From: Flammula alnicola
Taxonomy: Eukaryota > Basidiomycota > Agaricomycetes > Agaricales > Strophariaceae
Reading direction: 5' to 3'
Length of the DNA: 64,000 nt
Assembly: GCA_015499995.1 (NCBI GenBank)
Contig: JADNRV010000042.1
Span: 186,001-250,000 of the forward strand
Part shown: piece after piece, positions 1-12,606 of the stretch
Layout: the number at the start of each line of letters is the position of its first letter
Position numbering within the stretch: the first letter of the stretch is position 1
Notes under the pieces: generated by a model
Database searches by the model: none
What the model saw: the letters and a program-made list of their open reading frames with translations, nothing else
Told to the model about the DNA's origin: nothing
Program-made: the position numbers and the translations under genes

Positions 1-166
1 ATAGTAATGACCCAGCAGTCTTTCCACAATTCTGTCATCAGAATGCAGTGTCAGAATACAGGGCGTCACTCTGTCACATGACCTGAAATTCAGTTTGAAC
101 TTTGAAGTTCGTTTCTCTTCATTCATTTCTCTTCGTTCCTTTCTCTTCCACCTTACCAAGTTCTCC

Positions 167-790
167 ATGGCTTATAACTATGCCTCCTCACCTTTGCAAC
201 TTATAAACAACAGGTCATCACCGACACGTGGAGGACAATATATACCACACTCAACTGGCTATAACTATTCCTCCTCACCTTTGCATATAAGCGACAGAGA
301 TTACCATGGCGAAAGAGTAAGACATTTATGAAAAAAAAAAATCTTTACTTATTTCTTCAGATTTTGTCTAGTCCATCTACGTCAAACACTAGACTATACC
401 CCTATGACGAGGATCATTATATCTGGTTTTTTAACAGATATCCTCTCATGCCTCAAATGGATACCGTGCCTCAAACCAAAGCTGAGGTATGCTAAGTTTA
501 CTGCTTTTTAATATCGTCGCTAATGGACTATCTTCTCTCAGGCTCCCTCACTTACATATAACAATTCGAAACTGGCAGATTTCCGGCTCAAAATCAAGAC
601 GCACAATCAAAAAAAAAAACTCAAGGCAATCAAAGATCGTTCCCGCCCCATGCCTCTGCAGGCCCATAGAATGGCAAAGAGGGTGGCTCAAAAACTTACG
701 CTTCTTGCTGAAATGCGCCGTAGTCTCCAGAAGAAGTATCGACATTTGAAGAAGATGTCTTTGAAGATACGTCAGAAAGGACGATTCTAG
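167..790 (+). CDS. Small basic protein, probable accessory gene of the Plavaka element
   Basis: Three exons join in frame. The first starts with the ATG at 167 and ends before a GTAAGA donor near 318. The second, from about 361, encodes an aromatic/acidic stretch (YPYDEDHYIWFFNRYP). The third, after a CTCAG acceptor near 540, encodes about 80 residues very rich in Lys and Arg with coiled-coil spacing and ends at TAG 788-790. The N-terminus carries a repeated YNY(A/S)SSPL motif. The product is about 165 residues. I recognise no domain; the basic tail suggests nucleic-acid binding, which is inference. It lies 200 bp upstream of, and on the same strand as, the Plavaka transposase, so it may be a second gene of that element. 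It could instead be a chance spliceable frame. Confidence 0.5.
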
Positions 791-987
791 AGCAACAGTA
801 TATTAAAAGGTATGTGTTTGACATGAGAAATTGTTCGATCTTTACCATTATCTAATTCTGTCCTTTTATTCAGCTTAGCCATTATGTTATTATTGCTATC
901 TTCTTTGCTATCTTCTTACGCCTATATCCTGTTCATTCCTTCCTTGAACAATATAACATCTATCGTCCTCTTTTCTTCAAGTGCAAG

Positions 988-3900
988 ATGAGCCACCCAT
1001 GTGAAGCAAAATGCGGGCGATACTTTACTAGTATCAAATCAATGAATTCACACCTCACTTCTGCGCGTTCTTGCTCCTGGTACGCCAAGGGAAAGTTGAG
1101 GGATTTGGGGGTCCATGATGTTGGAGACGCAGAGCCTGTACTCCCAGTATTTCGTCAAGGAGAGGAAGAAGACCAGGCTCCGGAGGATGAGGATTGGGGA
1201 GATTATGACCCACAGCAAGATCCAGATATCGACGTCGACATGGGGCCCTATGGAGAGGAGTTCCATTTTATTCCCGACGAGTATAGCACTTCTGTCCATG
1301 ATACAGAGGAATCTGAGGCAGGACCTGGCCCTCGAACAGCAGCGAATCGGATCCTCCAAGGAGCAACACACCCACGACATTCTGTTCTTGATGATGACGA
1401 TGACGAGGATGAACGCGTTACAATAATGGACCAAGATGCTGGCAAGATTCGACGTCAAGAGGCACCTCCAAGATATATTCCAATGGACAGGGATGGCGAT
1501 ATCTTGATGAGCGAAGGTGGCGAGCTCAATCCTTTTGCACCATTTTCTTCAGAATTAGACTGGAGAGTAGCACAGTGGGCGGTAAAGGATGGACCAGGCC
1601 ACAATGCCTTTAATCGACTTCTGGAGATCCCTGGGGTAAGCAAATTTTATAGATTTTCCTTATTCCATGCTAATGCTATTTAGGTGGTCGAAAAGCTTGG
1701 GCTTTCCTATCACAACATTCGCACGCTTCACCAAAAGCTGAATGCTATGCCTGAGAAGGCTGGCGAATAGAAGACCAGACAACTTAGTTTCAAGGACAAA
1801 CCAGATGAAGTCTTTACGCTTCGACACCGAGATCCTATCGAAGCAATCAAAAGCCTTTGGAGGGATCCTGAACTCTCTCCTCAAATGGTCTTTTCTCCGC
1901 GGAAAGTCTTTTCCGACAAGAAACTGACAAATCAGATTTTTTCTGAGATGTGGACTGGGAAATGGTGGCATGCGCTTCAGGTGAAGATTATACCATTCAT
2001 TGTCAATTTCTTTTATTAAGCCAGCTCTAGTCTCACCTTCCCAAAGGTGCTACCCTTGCTCCAGTCATTATCGCAACGGACAAAACACAACTCACCCAAT
2101 TTTCGGGCAACAAAGCTGCTTATCCCGTCTACCTTACAATTGGTAACATACCCAAAGCAACTCGCCGCAAACCTTCCAAACATGCATGCGTCCTCGTCGC
2201 CTATCTTTCAGTTGACAAGATTGATCGTTCAAGGATGAATGAGCAGGAGCATCGTTCTAGAGTGCAACGCGTATTCCACGAGTCAATGTGAATCGTCCTG
2301 GAGCCTCTAATAAATGCTGGCAATAACGGCATCGAGATGACTAGTTCTGATGGTGCAGTTCGCCATGTTTTCCCTATCCTCACTTGCTATGTCGCCGACT
2401 ACCCAGAGCAATGCCTTGTCACTTGTGCAAAGTATGGTACATGTGTTAAATGCAAGGCTTCCACCAAAGAGCTGGAAAATCCAAAACCACCAGAATCGCG
2501 TACTCAGTCATGGACCGAATCGATTATTGAGGAAGGCAAGCAGCAAGCAAATGGCAATCCTCGAGCATTTCATACATATTGCATGTCCCATGACGTTGCT
2601 GGCAGCATCTATCAACCCTTTTGGAAGGGCTTTCCCCTCTGCGACATCCACCGTTCAATCACGCCCGACGTTTTACACCAACTTTACCAAGGAGTGTTTA
2701 AGCATTTAGTCGCTTGGTGCCAGAGAATTCTTACTCCACAGGAATTAGACCGTCGCATTCGAGCACTTCCGCCTGCCTATGGTCTTCGACAGTTCAAAAA
2801 TGGTATATTTGCCTTGTCTCAAATATCTGGTCCTGAACGCAAAAACATGGCGAAGATCCTCCTTGGCTGCCTTGTCGGATGTATGCCGTCAAAGGGGATA
2901 GCAGCGGTTACTGCGCTCCTGGATTTTATTTACATTGCTCAGTATCCTGCTCATGACTCCATTACTCTTGGCTATCTTCAAGATGCACTCGACCGATTTC
3001 AAGCAAACCGTGACTACTTTATCACAACCCTCGTTCGAGACAATTTCAACATTCCTAAATTTCATTCTCTTCTCCACTACATCGAAGCTATCGAATACTT
3101 TGGAACGACGGACAACTACAACACAGAAATGTTTGAACGCCTCCACATTGATTTTGCCAAACATGGATGGAGGGCCTCCAATCAGCGAGACGAATTTCCA
3201 CAGATGATACGATGGCTTTCCCGACAAGAAAAGATTGCCAGTTTTGAAACTCATCAGAAGCAATCACAATCCCGAGAAAAAGACGATTCTGAAACCCTTT
3301 CGCAGCAGTCACCGGTAAAGAAGAAACCCCCAATTTCAATTGCAAAATTTCCCAATTTCCCTAACCGACATCTTTCACTGATCGAGGATAAACACCAAGC
3401 ACCAGATTTCACATACTACCTCAAAGTCTACCTAAACGCCTTTGCCACCAAACCAGTCCAGCCTCGATTCCTAAATGAAAGTACTCTTCCTTTCACAAAA
3501 GTCGACGTCTACAACATGTTCCGATTCCATCCTGAAGGTGTACATGACAACGAAGAGGAGAAGGATCTTGTTAAAGCCCTTCCACGATCTGCCAAGAACC
3601 CATGTGGCTGGTTCGATACTGTTATTGCCATTGTTAAGGACGAGGCAGAGTCCACAGGTGTGGCTGGTGAGCAAAATAATTATTAATCATTGAAGTGGCA
3701 GCTCGCTAACAAATACCATCTAGGTACAAGAATTGGCAGAGTTCGCGTCATTTTCACTCTTCCCAAACAACTCGAAACATCTTTGGGGCACCGACCAGCA
3801 CCCACAAACTGGCCTCAGGGACCCTTGGCATATATTGAATGGTATTCGAAACTGGATGCAATTGCCAAAGTCAAGCATGGCATGATGTATCGCCTCAAGA

Positions 3901-4067
3901 AAGTTTCCACTACAACTGACCAAACCAGAGTACAAGGCGCTGTTCTTCCATTGTCAAATATTCGTCAGAGCTGCATGTTATTCCCTGTCTTTCCTGAAGA
4001 TGTTCCTATTCAATGGACACCAGCTAACGTTCTAGACCATGCCACATCGTTCTTGCTTAATAAGTAG
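988..4067 (+). pseudogene. Plavaka-group transposase, disrupted
   Basis: The N-terminus has a C2H2-like finger (CEAKCGRYFTSIKSMNSH), followed by an acidic linker and the conserved Plavaka core: DWRVAQWAVKDGPGHNAF, SLWRDPELSPQMVF, MWTGKWWHALQ, IIATDKTQLTQFSGNKAAYP, GAVRHVFPILTCYVADYPEQ, KYGTCVKCK, and later SITPDVLHQLYQGVFKHL. Introns are 1636-1683, 1981-2030 and 3667-3723, all GT-AG and in frame. Two in-frame stops break it: TAG at 1768-1770 (could be CAG) and TGA at 2289-2291 (could be CGA, Arg, in HESM-R-I). There is no frameshift, so it is a recently silenced copy. Plavaka transposases are cut-and-paste enzymes related to the CACTA group. No terminal inverted repeat was identified; the left end may lie outside the window. 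Confidence 0.9.
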
Positions 4068-4347
4068 TTGAGTAAATACAGTTATCAGACAATTTGGTAG
4101 AGAAAAACTAATGTAGACTAATATACATTGAATTATAAGATACAAAGAGTCTAGGAGGCCACCAATGTTGCAAAAAAATACCTCTGATGCCCAAAAAGAA
4201 ATGCAAGAAAAAACTTTCAACTGTAACTGTAGATGAAGAGTCCAAGAGTGCTTTGAGGCACTGTAACTATGCCGAAAGACATCCAGAGACAGCCAGAGCA
4301 ACCCAAAGCAGCCCAGGCTGCTTTGTATTGCTTTGGAAAAGTTGGAA
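4068..4347. other. Gap between Plavaka and KDZ-block genes
   Basis: This AT-rich stretch has no convincing gene. It should hold the right end of the Plavaka element and the left end of the KDZ block, but I could not pair a terminal repeat. The neighbouring minus-strand gene stops at 4348 in a context (AG then GTAATT) that could also be a splice donor, so a short terminal exon here is possible. Confidence 0.4.
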
Positions 4348-5825
4348 TTACCTAAGTTGATCTGGATCAAAAGTCGTTTTCCTGATGCCGGAGGATGCGT
4401 CGCTCCAAATGTCACCAGCATCGTCAGCAGTTACATACAGGGGAGTAGTGCAGCTGGTGGTGAGGGCCATGAGATTCGCTTCGGTGAGGGGATCCGTGCC
4501 AGATGTTGGAGGCAGAGTGTCCCCAGGCTCGGCCCTTCCAGCGAGACCGGCATCGGCATTTGTCGGGACTGGACGCGTCATTTCTTGCGGCAATGAGGCA
4601 CGACCGTCACTCGGGAGCGTTGTAAAATGAGGATCGTTGTGCCACGGTGGGTATGGCTGCGCATCTGGAACGGACATGAGGTCAGGTGCAAGTCCCGTGA
4701 ACTGTGCACTGCCGGTCCATAGGGCAGACGGAACCGTATCTTTCCTTCTCATTGCCCCAAGAGGCAAGGACTCATTATATCCAGAATGCTGTTTTCCCTT
4801 ACTGTTTGTCAGCATTAACACCTCTTCCTCCGTCAGATCGGCACCCCAAACCCACTTCAGGGAGCTCGGTGGCAAGCTTGTCAATCGTTGTAGCTCTGAA
4901 CGAGCCTGGGCGGCAACGGCTTTCGATTTCCGATTAATCGAGACTGCAGGAGCATCGCCACGGGACCCCGATGCTGGTTGGCTCAACAACTTCAATAACG
5001 GTTCGACTGCCGGTCCCGGTCCTGCTGCCGATGCCGGTGCACTGCCGAGTTCCTTGAACAATGATTGTTCATGCAGCACGTGGAGCGACTGTGCTTTTCG
5101 CATGTCTTGTGCGAGTCGATTAGCTGTTTTGGCCTCCATGCCGTCTGCGAGCTGGTAGATCGATTGCAACTCCGTTATGAGGTCCTGGGTGAGATCTTCA
5201 TTACCTCGGCACCTTTCACAATCGGCAGTGGAACGGAGGCCGAACTTAGCCTGCGGGGTGGGAATCAGCTGTCTGCCCTGTCGGACAGTAGGATGTTGCT
5301 TATGGTGTACATCCAACGCTGTTTGTATTGTGGTAAAGGTGAGACATTCTAGCCGTTCCGGTGGGGCATCACCATTCCACCAGTCGAACGCATAGGTGGG
5401 AACGAGAGCTGCAGGACTATCAGCATCGATCCCTGCATCTAGTGCAGCCAGCAGGCTGCTGTGGAATGCCATTGGGAGCAACTGCCAGCGGGCGTGGGCA
5501 AGGTTATCGGCCAAAGATCGGATGAGGATCGGCACCTCGACAACTTGTCCCACAGCAGTCGCAGCACCGACAAATCCGAGCACGTAAAACTGGGGAATAT
5601 GAGCAACCGGGAATGCTGCTACCATTGAAAACATACCAGCTCCTCTCGAAGACAATATTGCATCCATCGTTGCATTTCGGCATCGGCTTTGCTAATCACA
5701 GTGAGGGCCTGCCAGAATCGAGATTCTCCGTACCAGATAATGTCTTGTGTCAGACGATGGCAGCTTTTTGTAGAACCATTTTGTAAAGAGAACGGGCTGA
5801 AGATAGCGAGTACATGGCGCGACAT
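4348..5825 (-). CDS. Uncharacterised protein gene of the KDZ block
   Basis: Exon 1 runs from the ATG at 5825 to 5637, a 47-bp intron occupies 5590-5636, and the long second exon ends at 4348. The spliced frame is open: MQRWMQYCLREEL joins FYVLGFVGAATAVGQVVEVP. The middle part has conserved-looking segments (PILIRSLADNLAHARWQLLP, YAFDWWNGDAPPERLECLT, and a CERC pair in STADCERCRGNEDLTQ). The C-terminal third is Ala/Pro/Gly-rich and low in complexity. No catalytic motif is recognised. It lies 70 bp downstream of the KDZ transposase stop on the same strand, which suggests a shared element; similar proteins seem to accompany KDZ transposases in agaricomycetes (recollection, not checked). Motif-rich DNA of the GTGCCG type occurs at about 5003-5045. 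Confidence 0.6.
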
Positions 5826-5894
5826 TGTTGAAAGAGATTGTGGTCGGAATCAGAGATAATCAAATTTGTAGATTTTCACAGGCGGATTATGTAA

Positions 5895-8800
5895 CTATGA
5901 CAGGGGTGATGCATAGTTAAGACACGACTGCCGGAATGCTTTGTCGGCCACCAGTGCCATTTTATACCAAAATAAATATTTGTGATGGGCGTAGGCTTTG
6001 GCGCCGGCACTCGCACTGGGTATATCCAGGGCAGATCTCCACTTACTACTCTCACGCGTCCAATAGCGTACAGTCCACTGCATTTCATATGCGACAAGTG
6101 TGAGTTCCTCATGCCATAGTTGTCTTTGTGCCTGGGCGCGTAGCCAGTGAACGCGCTTGACTTGGTTTTAATCAGTAAATGGGGATGTGCTACTGTCATT
6201 GAGGGACTCACATTCCAAAAGTGTGGCAGGGTCGGCATCATAGAAGTCGGCATCGGCATCAGCAGTAGCACCGGGACCAGCAGTGGTGGCGAGACCGGCA
6301 CCGGTGAAGAGACCGCGAGCGGCTAGCTCTGAACGGAATACTATTCTCCTTACCTGAGCTATTTTTAGCACTTAGTAAAGCTTACAATGTAGTCTAAATG
6401 TTACAAGTCCGGACATTACAATGACAAGACTACTAAGGACTAGAGGAAACTATGCAAGATAACGAGGAATGCGCGGTTTAATAAAGACATTATCATTAGT
6501 AACTATTGAGATAACAGTCAATACATCTAATGAAGTGTACGGAATAGGCGCCTTTCAGTAATATATATCTTAACCATCCGGCCTATACAGCGAGGGCGCG
6601 GATCTCTAGATTAGAAAGAACGGACATCTAGGCACACTACAGGACAGGTCGTGTGACATTGCCGAAGGCACCGAGGACAGTGGAGCAGCGGGGTAAAGCA
6701 GACGCCCATAGACGCGCCTGTAGCAACACCGATCAAAGCTCGGATCAGAGGGATACCTAATTGGGAACACATACCATATCGGGTAATAACTGGGTACAGG
6801 AAGATTTCCGGGGTGCATAACTCGACATAGCGAGATCCCAGATGCACGCCGAGGGTACCAGAGTATCGGGTACAGAGGACGAAGGGTTACAACCCTAATC
6901 ACGAGCATTATCTCGGACAGAACGTGCGTGGATTGCCCGAGCGTCTCCGACGAGATGTAGGCGCGTCTATGCTCTGGTCAGTCTATAGCCAATGACAGGA
7001 CAAGATACCAATGAAAATGAAAGGTCACGAGCCTGTATACCACGCGGTCGAGGAGGATTAAGTCTTAGGCGCTTAAGTTAGCCGAACCGACGACGATCTG
7101 AGCTCCCGATCCAACCAAAAAGGCATGATTGAGCGGATGAGCACGGAAACTGTACTCCACAAGGCCGCCGCTCGCGCACAAATGCCCATGAAATCTCTAT
7201 ATTCTCGTCATTGCGTCTATGTAATAATATATTGTCTCAGTAGTATATAAGCAGCCCTGTAACACCGTAGAATACAAGCAATTTACCACCCACAAGATAC
7301 AAGCGCTTAAGAGTTATATCTTAAGTGTTTCACCTCTAAGTACCAAGTAGCTTCAAAGCGAGAGTCCCATAATATAAAAAGAAACCAAGTAACGATATAA
7401 ACGAACTGTTAAGACGAGAACGCGTGTCTAAGTGATTCGCCAAGACAAGTAAAGAGAGTTATAAGCCAAGGAACCTGTCTAAGTGACTTGTTCAAAACCT
7501 ACCCTTTGTCAAAGGACATCTGGGGACCTGGACTGTAGTGTCGGTAGACAAAGCGTCTACGCGCCTCTGGCCATTGTTAAGGGACTGTAGTGTCGGCAGA
7601 TAAGACATCTGCGCGCCTCTTTCCACAAGTATAGTTTTTTGAGACAAGTAAAGACAAGTTAAAGGGCATAGAGCCATCTTCTCAATTGGAGAACAAGACA
7701 AAGCGAGATCAGTTAGCAGTTTGTGCATAGAGCACTAGTTTCCGAGTACCAGACCAGAATTTACACAAGTCTATTGGACTTAAAACGACCCATTGACTAT
7801 AAACGCACCTAAGGCCTTGCCTGAGCTGTTACATAGTTAAACACCTTCTTTTATCGTGCACCTACTATCAGGTATCGATATTATAAAAACTATTATCCTC
7901 CCCTTGGACGAACTAAGTCAACTAAACATTGATTTGGGTGTTTAAGTGTAGTAAAGTAGTTATTAAAAGTGAAGCAAGTCGGATTTGATAGTATCCCTTT
8001 AATAGACCTTACAAAGTCTATTGAAAGCGACTACTTGATTATCTAGTAGTTCACACACACCCCGCACTAAGCATCTTTATCGGGACCACTCCCCAGTATT
8101 TGCCATCATCGTATGTGCCACAGCCAGGATAAGCGTAGCGAGGTTGATCCAGCGATATTCGGATTTACGATAGCAGTACTCGCTCGTAGATCGGCCTTGG
8201 TCAAAACTCGGAATACCCGTAGGGTTTCTGGGTCACAACCCAATTGTACCAATTGCATTCGGCACCACGAATATATCCTGGCGTGGAAGACAAGTTCATG
8301 CCCAATGCGCCGGACATTTTGATGACCGCGAGTTCGAACAGCCTTTCAGGGCGCTGCTCTGATCACATGTGAGTACTGAAATGAGATATCAGCAACAAGC
8401 TCCCGAAGTCGATTGAGGTGTGCATGAGCCTGCTTTTTGCGGGCCAAAATTTCGACATGTTTAAGATCACCACCCACATTGCCATTCGATGGGAGAGACA
8501 GTTGCTGCCGTTCGACAGGAATCATGTCGGTCGATGAAAGTGTCGGTGCCGGTGTCTCCTCGCCCGATATTTCTTCGGCAGCCTCATCAAATTCTGCCTC
8601 ATCTTCATCGATCGATGGCATCTCGGGACATTTGTCAGTGATTTCAGCTGCCTCCTTCAGCTGCTTTAATTTGACCAGAAGCGGCGCAAGTGCTTCAGGA
8701 AGCTGTTCAATAATGTGGACTTTGTCCTCCCAAGGGACGGAGCCGAGCCGCCGAACCTTGTCCTGGATATCAATCCTTTGAATGGAATTGGTGAATTATA

Positions 8801-10827
8801 TCCAGGGAGCGTCTTAGATTACTCACTGTTTCTCCTCAATCATGAGTGAGAACTCAATCCATTGCTGTACCGGTGAAGCCGAGGGTGCCGGTGCCAGTGC
8901 CAAGATTTGTTGCTGCCTATCCGGCACTCGGGCAGCATAGACGTCCATGGCTTTGACATTGGCAAGTCGCATTGCCTCAACTCCCAGTACCTCATTTTCC
9001 CATGTATTCATCGTCTGTGAATCAACTGTGGCAGACAGTTCTGCATAGTATTTATCTGTTTGCGCCACCATTGCCTTTGCATCTAGGGAGCGGGAGCATA
9101 GTGTTGCGGTCATCGCGAGGGTTTTTTTGTGGTTGGAGTCACATGCATGATTGTTGAGCATCTCAGTCCGATGGGCCAAAGTGGCTGTTCTGGCTGTTGG
9201 GGAAATCTTATTCAAGATCGACCAATTAGACTCTAGGATTTGCCCCTTCACGATACCAGCGCCGGGGATGAACGTGGTTGTGTATCGGAAATAGCATTCA
9301 TCCTTATGGGCGTGAACATGAAAATGGTTGATCGCCCGGTCGACTTGGAGGCCGACCGGCAGCAGGTGCCTGATTCGGTCACGGAGATGGACAGAGTATT
9401 GGCACGCAATGTCGTAGATGAGCATAACCCCTTGCTGGGGGTCAACTCTTGTGGACTCTAAGGCTTTGAGAAATGCGAAATCAACATTCTTTTGTTGCTC
9501 TCCTTTGAACAAGTCAACGAGAGTGTTCGGCACGTAAAACCCGTGTCGGGCGCAGACAAGGGCGACCAAACCCGTGATATCACAGGCCTTGGAAGACAGG
9601 AGAGCATTCATGATCGCTCGAAATGTGTTTTCGCATGGCGCCTTCTGCACGGTTTGGTTATATCGGCATCGGCATCGGCAGCGGCAGCGGGAGTGAAAGA
9701 CATACCGTTAATCTCTCGATAGCTGTGCGCAAAAATTCTAGATACTCAGCACGATTGGGTGCCATGCCCGCACCATCCAAGAGCCACACATCATCTTGAG
9801 CGCTCTTCTGACGAACGTGATCGGCCTTGAAATTCCCATCAGCAACAAAAATGTGCTGAAATGCAAAGCTTCATGATGTTAATACAACCATGGGTGTCAT
9901 ATATGTCGGCACCCACCCGTTTTCATCATCTTTCCAATCATCGGGCAAATTTATTCCGGGCTGTGGACATGCTGGACAGAAATTGGCCAATGAGCCTGGT
10001 GGAGGCTGCATGGGATCCTGTTGATTGTGACCATACCCGGCCCATTTGAGTTTCTTCATCCACTGCCATAGCCGCCCCATGCGCCTAAACTCATGGTAGA
10101 GGTTTGGAATATCGGCAGTGCCGATCAGCAGTGTTAACCGCCGAAGCAACTGGTCGAACTGATATGCCGATGCTTTGAGCTCCAAATTACACAACCGGAA
10201 GTAATCCAGCAAGGCCAGCAAAAAGAGAGTTCGAATACATGTGAAGCTTGCTGGCATTAATCGAGAGGCCATCAGATCAAGGGGAATGCAATCTGCCCCT
10301 CGACACTGACAGGCGACCATGGCAAGATGATGGATGCCATTTGTATGCACAATACGCACATAAGTATTGTTAAGTGCATCGGTCTGTGGCAATGTGCGAT
10401 CCTCTTGATTGATGGATGCCGGTGGAATGCCGGTGCCGGTGCCATCATTGCCTGCAGTACCGGGAATATGGCCGGTACTGGCACTATCTGGATTGTGGTT
10501 GGTAGGTGCGGGCAGATACGGCTCGAATTCTAAGAACTCGTCGTGGGCTTCTTGCCCATCAAAATCATCCTCACCGTCACCAAATATGGCAGGATCAGAA
10601 GGGTTGACACCATCCCAAGTGCCTGCCTTTGCCTGCCAGAGATTATTCAGAACCTCGAGATATGCAGCATCTTCTTGTGACTCCTGCTCCCAATTGGTTG
10701 GATGCATATCACCGGGGGCCATGTCATCCATGTTTGAATGCAATGTGCTGTGTGATGACGACTCCGCTTCATGGTGTCGATGATCTGATTGCGATGCTGG
10801 TGATAGGGCCACAAACCGGCCACGCAT
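5895..10827 (-). pseudogene. KDZ-superfamily transposase, disrupted by an LTR and two stops
   Basis: Exons in transcript order are 10827-9913, 9855-9706, 9644-8827, 8775-8084, then 6304-6212 and 6160-5895 after an LTR insertion. Introns are 9856-9912, 9645-9705, 8776-8826 and 6161-6211. KDZ hallmarks are present: YVRIVHTNGIHHLAMVACQC, CPACPQPGINLPDDW, HIFVADGNFKADHVRQK, ITGLVALVCARHGFYVPN, VDLFKGEQQKNVDFAFLKAL, IYDIACQY, NHFHVHAHKDECYFRY, RTATLAHRTEMLNNHACDSN, STAIVNPNIAGSTSLRLSW and MQWTVRYW. In-frame TGA codons at 8346-8348 and 8106-8108 each fit CGA to TGA. The solo LTR 6305-8079 splits the last part; removing it with one 4-bp target copy leaves the frame continuous (LGSGPGAGLATT). The true N-terminus is uncertain because another insertion begins next to the apparent ATG. 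KDZ enzymes are DDE-type DNA transposases. Confidence 0.9.
6305..8079 (+). mobile_element. Solo-LTR-like insertion inside the KDZ transposase
   Basis: This 1775-bp noncoding sequence is repeated in inverted orientation at 12607-14379. It begins TGAAGAG and ends ATCTTTA, giving a short imperfect inverted end. It is flanked by CCGG (6301-6304) and TCGG (8080-8083), a 4-bp target duplication with one mismatch. A TATATAA box at 7244-7250 followed by a GCAGCCCTGTAACACC stretch resembles fungal LTR promoters. It has no transposase or pol coding. Excision restores the host reading frame, which supports the borders. It could also be another non-autonomous element, since the termini are not the usual TG...CA. 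Confidence 0.65.
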
Positions 10828-12259
10828 GAATTTTGCAATATATCATCTTTTACCTATGGAATATTACCGAGACAAAGAGACTATAACGCACCCAAGTTAG
10901 TAGTCTGAAGCCTAGCTATGCGACTACTAGCTGTCATATAACCTGTGACAATGGTAATCAGACGCAGTTCAGAGTTAGCTGAGTCCGTATGATAAGCCGG
11001 GAGACAGTTAAAAGTTAGAAAACAGTGAAACATAGAACGCATAAGTCATAAACGACTAGCGAGGCATAAACGCACCATGGGGAATAAATTAAAAGACTTC
11101 TGGATGCTTTGGAAATAGTGCGCGGCGAATTCAGTACAATCAATGTATTGCTGAATAGCTAGCTACAAAATACTACAACTAGGAGCGCGAGACACAGCTA
11201 GTGAGAGCTAGACGCGAATGTGTCGACTACTAGCGAGCGTATCTTGTGACTTACTGAGAAACGCACGGGACGCGGACGCGTTAGTTAGACGCACGCTCTA
11301 CCCTCTACCCGGGGGACTACCAAAAGTGGTAATAAGATGAGAAAGGAAAGAAGGAACTGGCATCAATGATGGCCGCAGATCCGGAATAAAGCGGCACCGC
11401 TAGCCGAGACGCACGCATGATGCGCATGGTACGCGGAAGTCAGGAGCGTCCTAGCGTGCTAAAATGGGATGAATTTCCAAATCCTTGACCGCTAGCTGGT
11501 CACCTGGAATACTCAACCCTATACCCATTGCCTGCAGGCATTATTTACACGAGATAAGAATGTTTTACACTATTTTATTCGCATACTAGAACCACACATA
11601 GCTCCAGTATAAAAGATGTACCTATGTAGCTAGTTACCTTAAGCAATCTCTTCCCAGTTTTATTTCGAGCTAAGACGCAGTGTCTAGTAAGAAAGAGGAC
11701 GAATAAAGGATCAGTTTGACTTCAATAGAGTTCGTTTGAAAGCCAGAAGAAGGCTTAGTGTTAAAGAGAAGTTCTTGAGGACAAGGTCCAAGAATTTAGA
11801 AGCCAGAAGAGTGCTTAGAGGCCGGAAGAGTGCCTAGAGAAAGTCAGAAACAGAGTCCAAGTGGGCTAGCAGATCGTTCAGAAGGTAGCGCACAGTGCGG
11901 CCTTAGTTTCAGACGAGTTCCGAGCCTCCAGAGCAGCTAGTGCTTCGAAAGTCGAGCTAGTAGCGTCTTAGAGAGCTTTTCTAAAAACATAAAACCTTAA
12001 AATCAATAAAACCGTTCATCCTTGTGATAAAACGAAGCTTGAAACGAAGATAAAATGTGTATTTGAATAATCCCTCATACCCACTTTAAACGAACCGCGA
12101 GGCGCTGTCTACAAGTCAGCTAGCTAAATAAAACAAACACTGTGGAGTACAGCACACTACATATTTTTGAAGCTAGTAGAGCGTCGCTCGACCTAGTTAG
12201 GATCTCGCTCCGCAGTTGTGTGTGTTGTTTAGGTCGCTGAGCGCATAGCGGGTCTCTCA
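10820..12259. mobile_element. Probable noncoding insertion (LTR-like), borders tentative
   Basis: About 1.4 kb without coding potential lies between KDZ-type coding sequence and another coding fragment. CCGG occurs at 10816-10819 and again at 12260-12263, compatible with a 4-bp target duplication. The right end (GGGTCTCTCA) resembles the end of the neighbouring LTR-like repeat (GGTCTCTTCA), so it may be a related family. A TATAAAAG box lies near 11611. The left border is weak because it coincides with the first codons read for the KDZ exon. Confidence 0.4.
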
Positions 12260-12606
12260 CCGGTGCCGATGGCGATGCCATATCTCGGAGCTTCGATTGC
12301 TCATCACTGTCTTTTTGAATTTGAAACGTCTCCAGATAAGTCATGTTGAATTTCAGGGAGTCACAAATTGGTGTTGACCATTGATGCGGCACCAATAGAT
12401 AAGTGCCGACCTCCCATAGTTCGGCCCGATGAAAATGAGTGCCGGTCCAGCATTCAATTCTGTGCAATGGATTTTCCCTGTGGTCGAATCACATACATTT
12501 GCGGCAAATGGGAGTTGAGAGAGTGCAGTCGATGCACCTCCAGATAGCCCAATTCTGGTCTGAGCAGTGTCAGCATATTCAGCTCTCTGTCGGCATAGTC
12601 TCTCGG
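12260..12606 (-). pseudogene. Coding fragment of a KDZ-block gene
   Basis: The minus strand reads LTLLRPELGYLEVHRLHSLN, LPQMYVIRPQGKSIAQN and, after a frame change near 12440-12470, TGTHFHRAELWEVGTYLLVP and FNMTYLETFQIQKDSDEQSK. These look like real conserved protein sequence, but two frames are needed, so there is a frameshift or stop. The fragment is cut on one side by the LTR-like copy at 12607 and on the other by the insertion ending at 12259; a GTGAGA donor-like sequence sits at the latter edge. The family is not firmly recognised; similar segments occur beside KDZ transposases in other mushrooms, from memory only. Confidence 0.45.
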
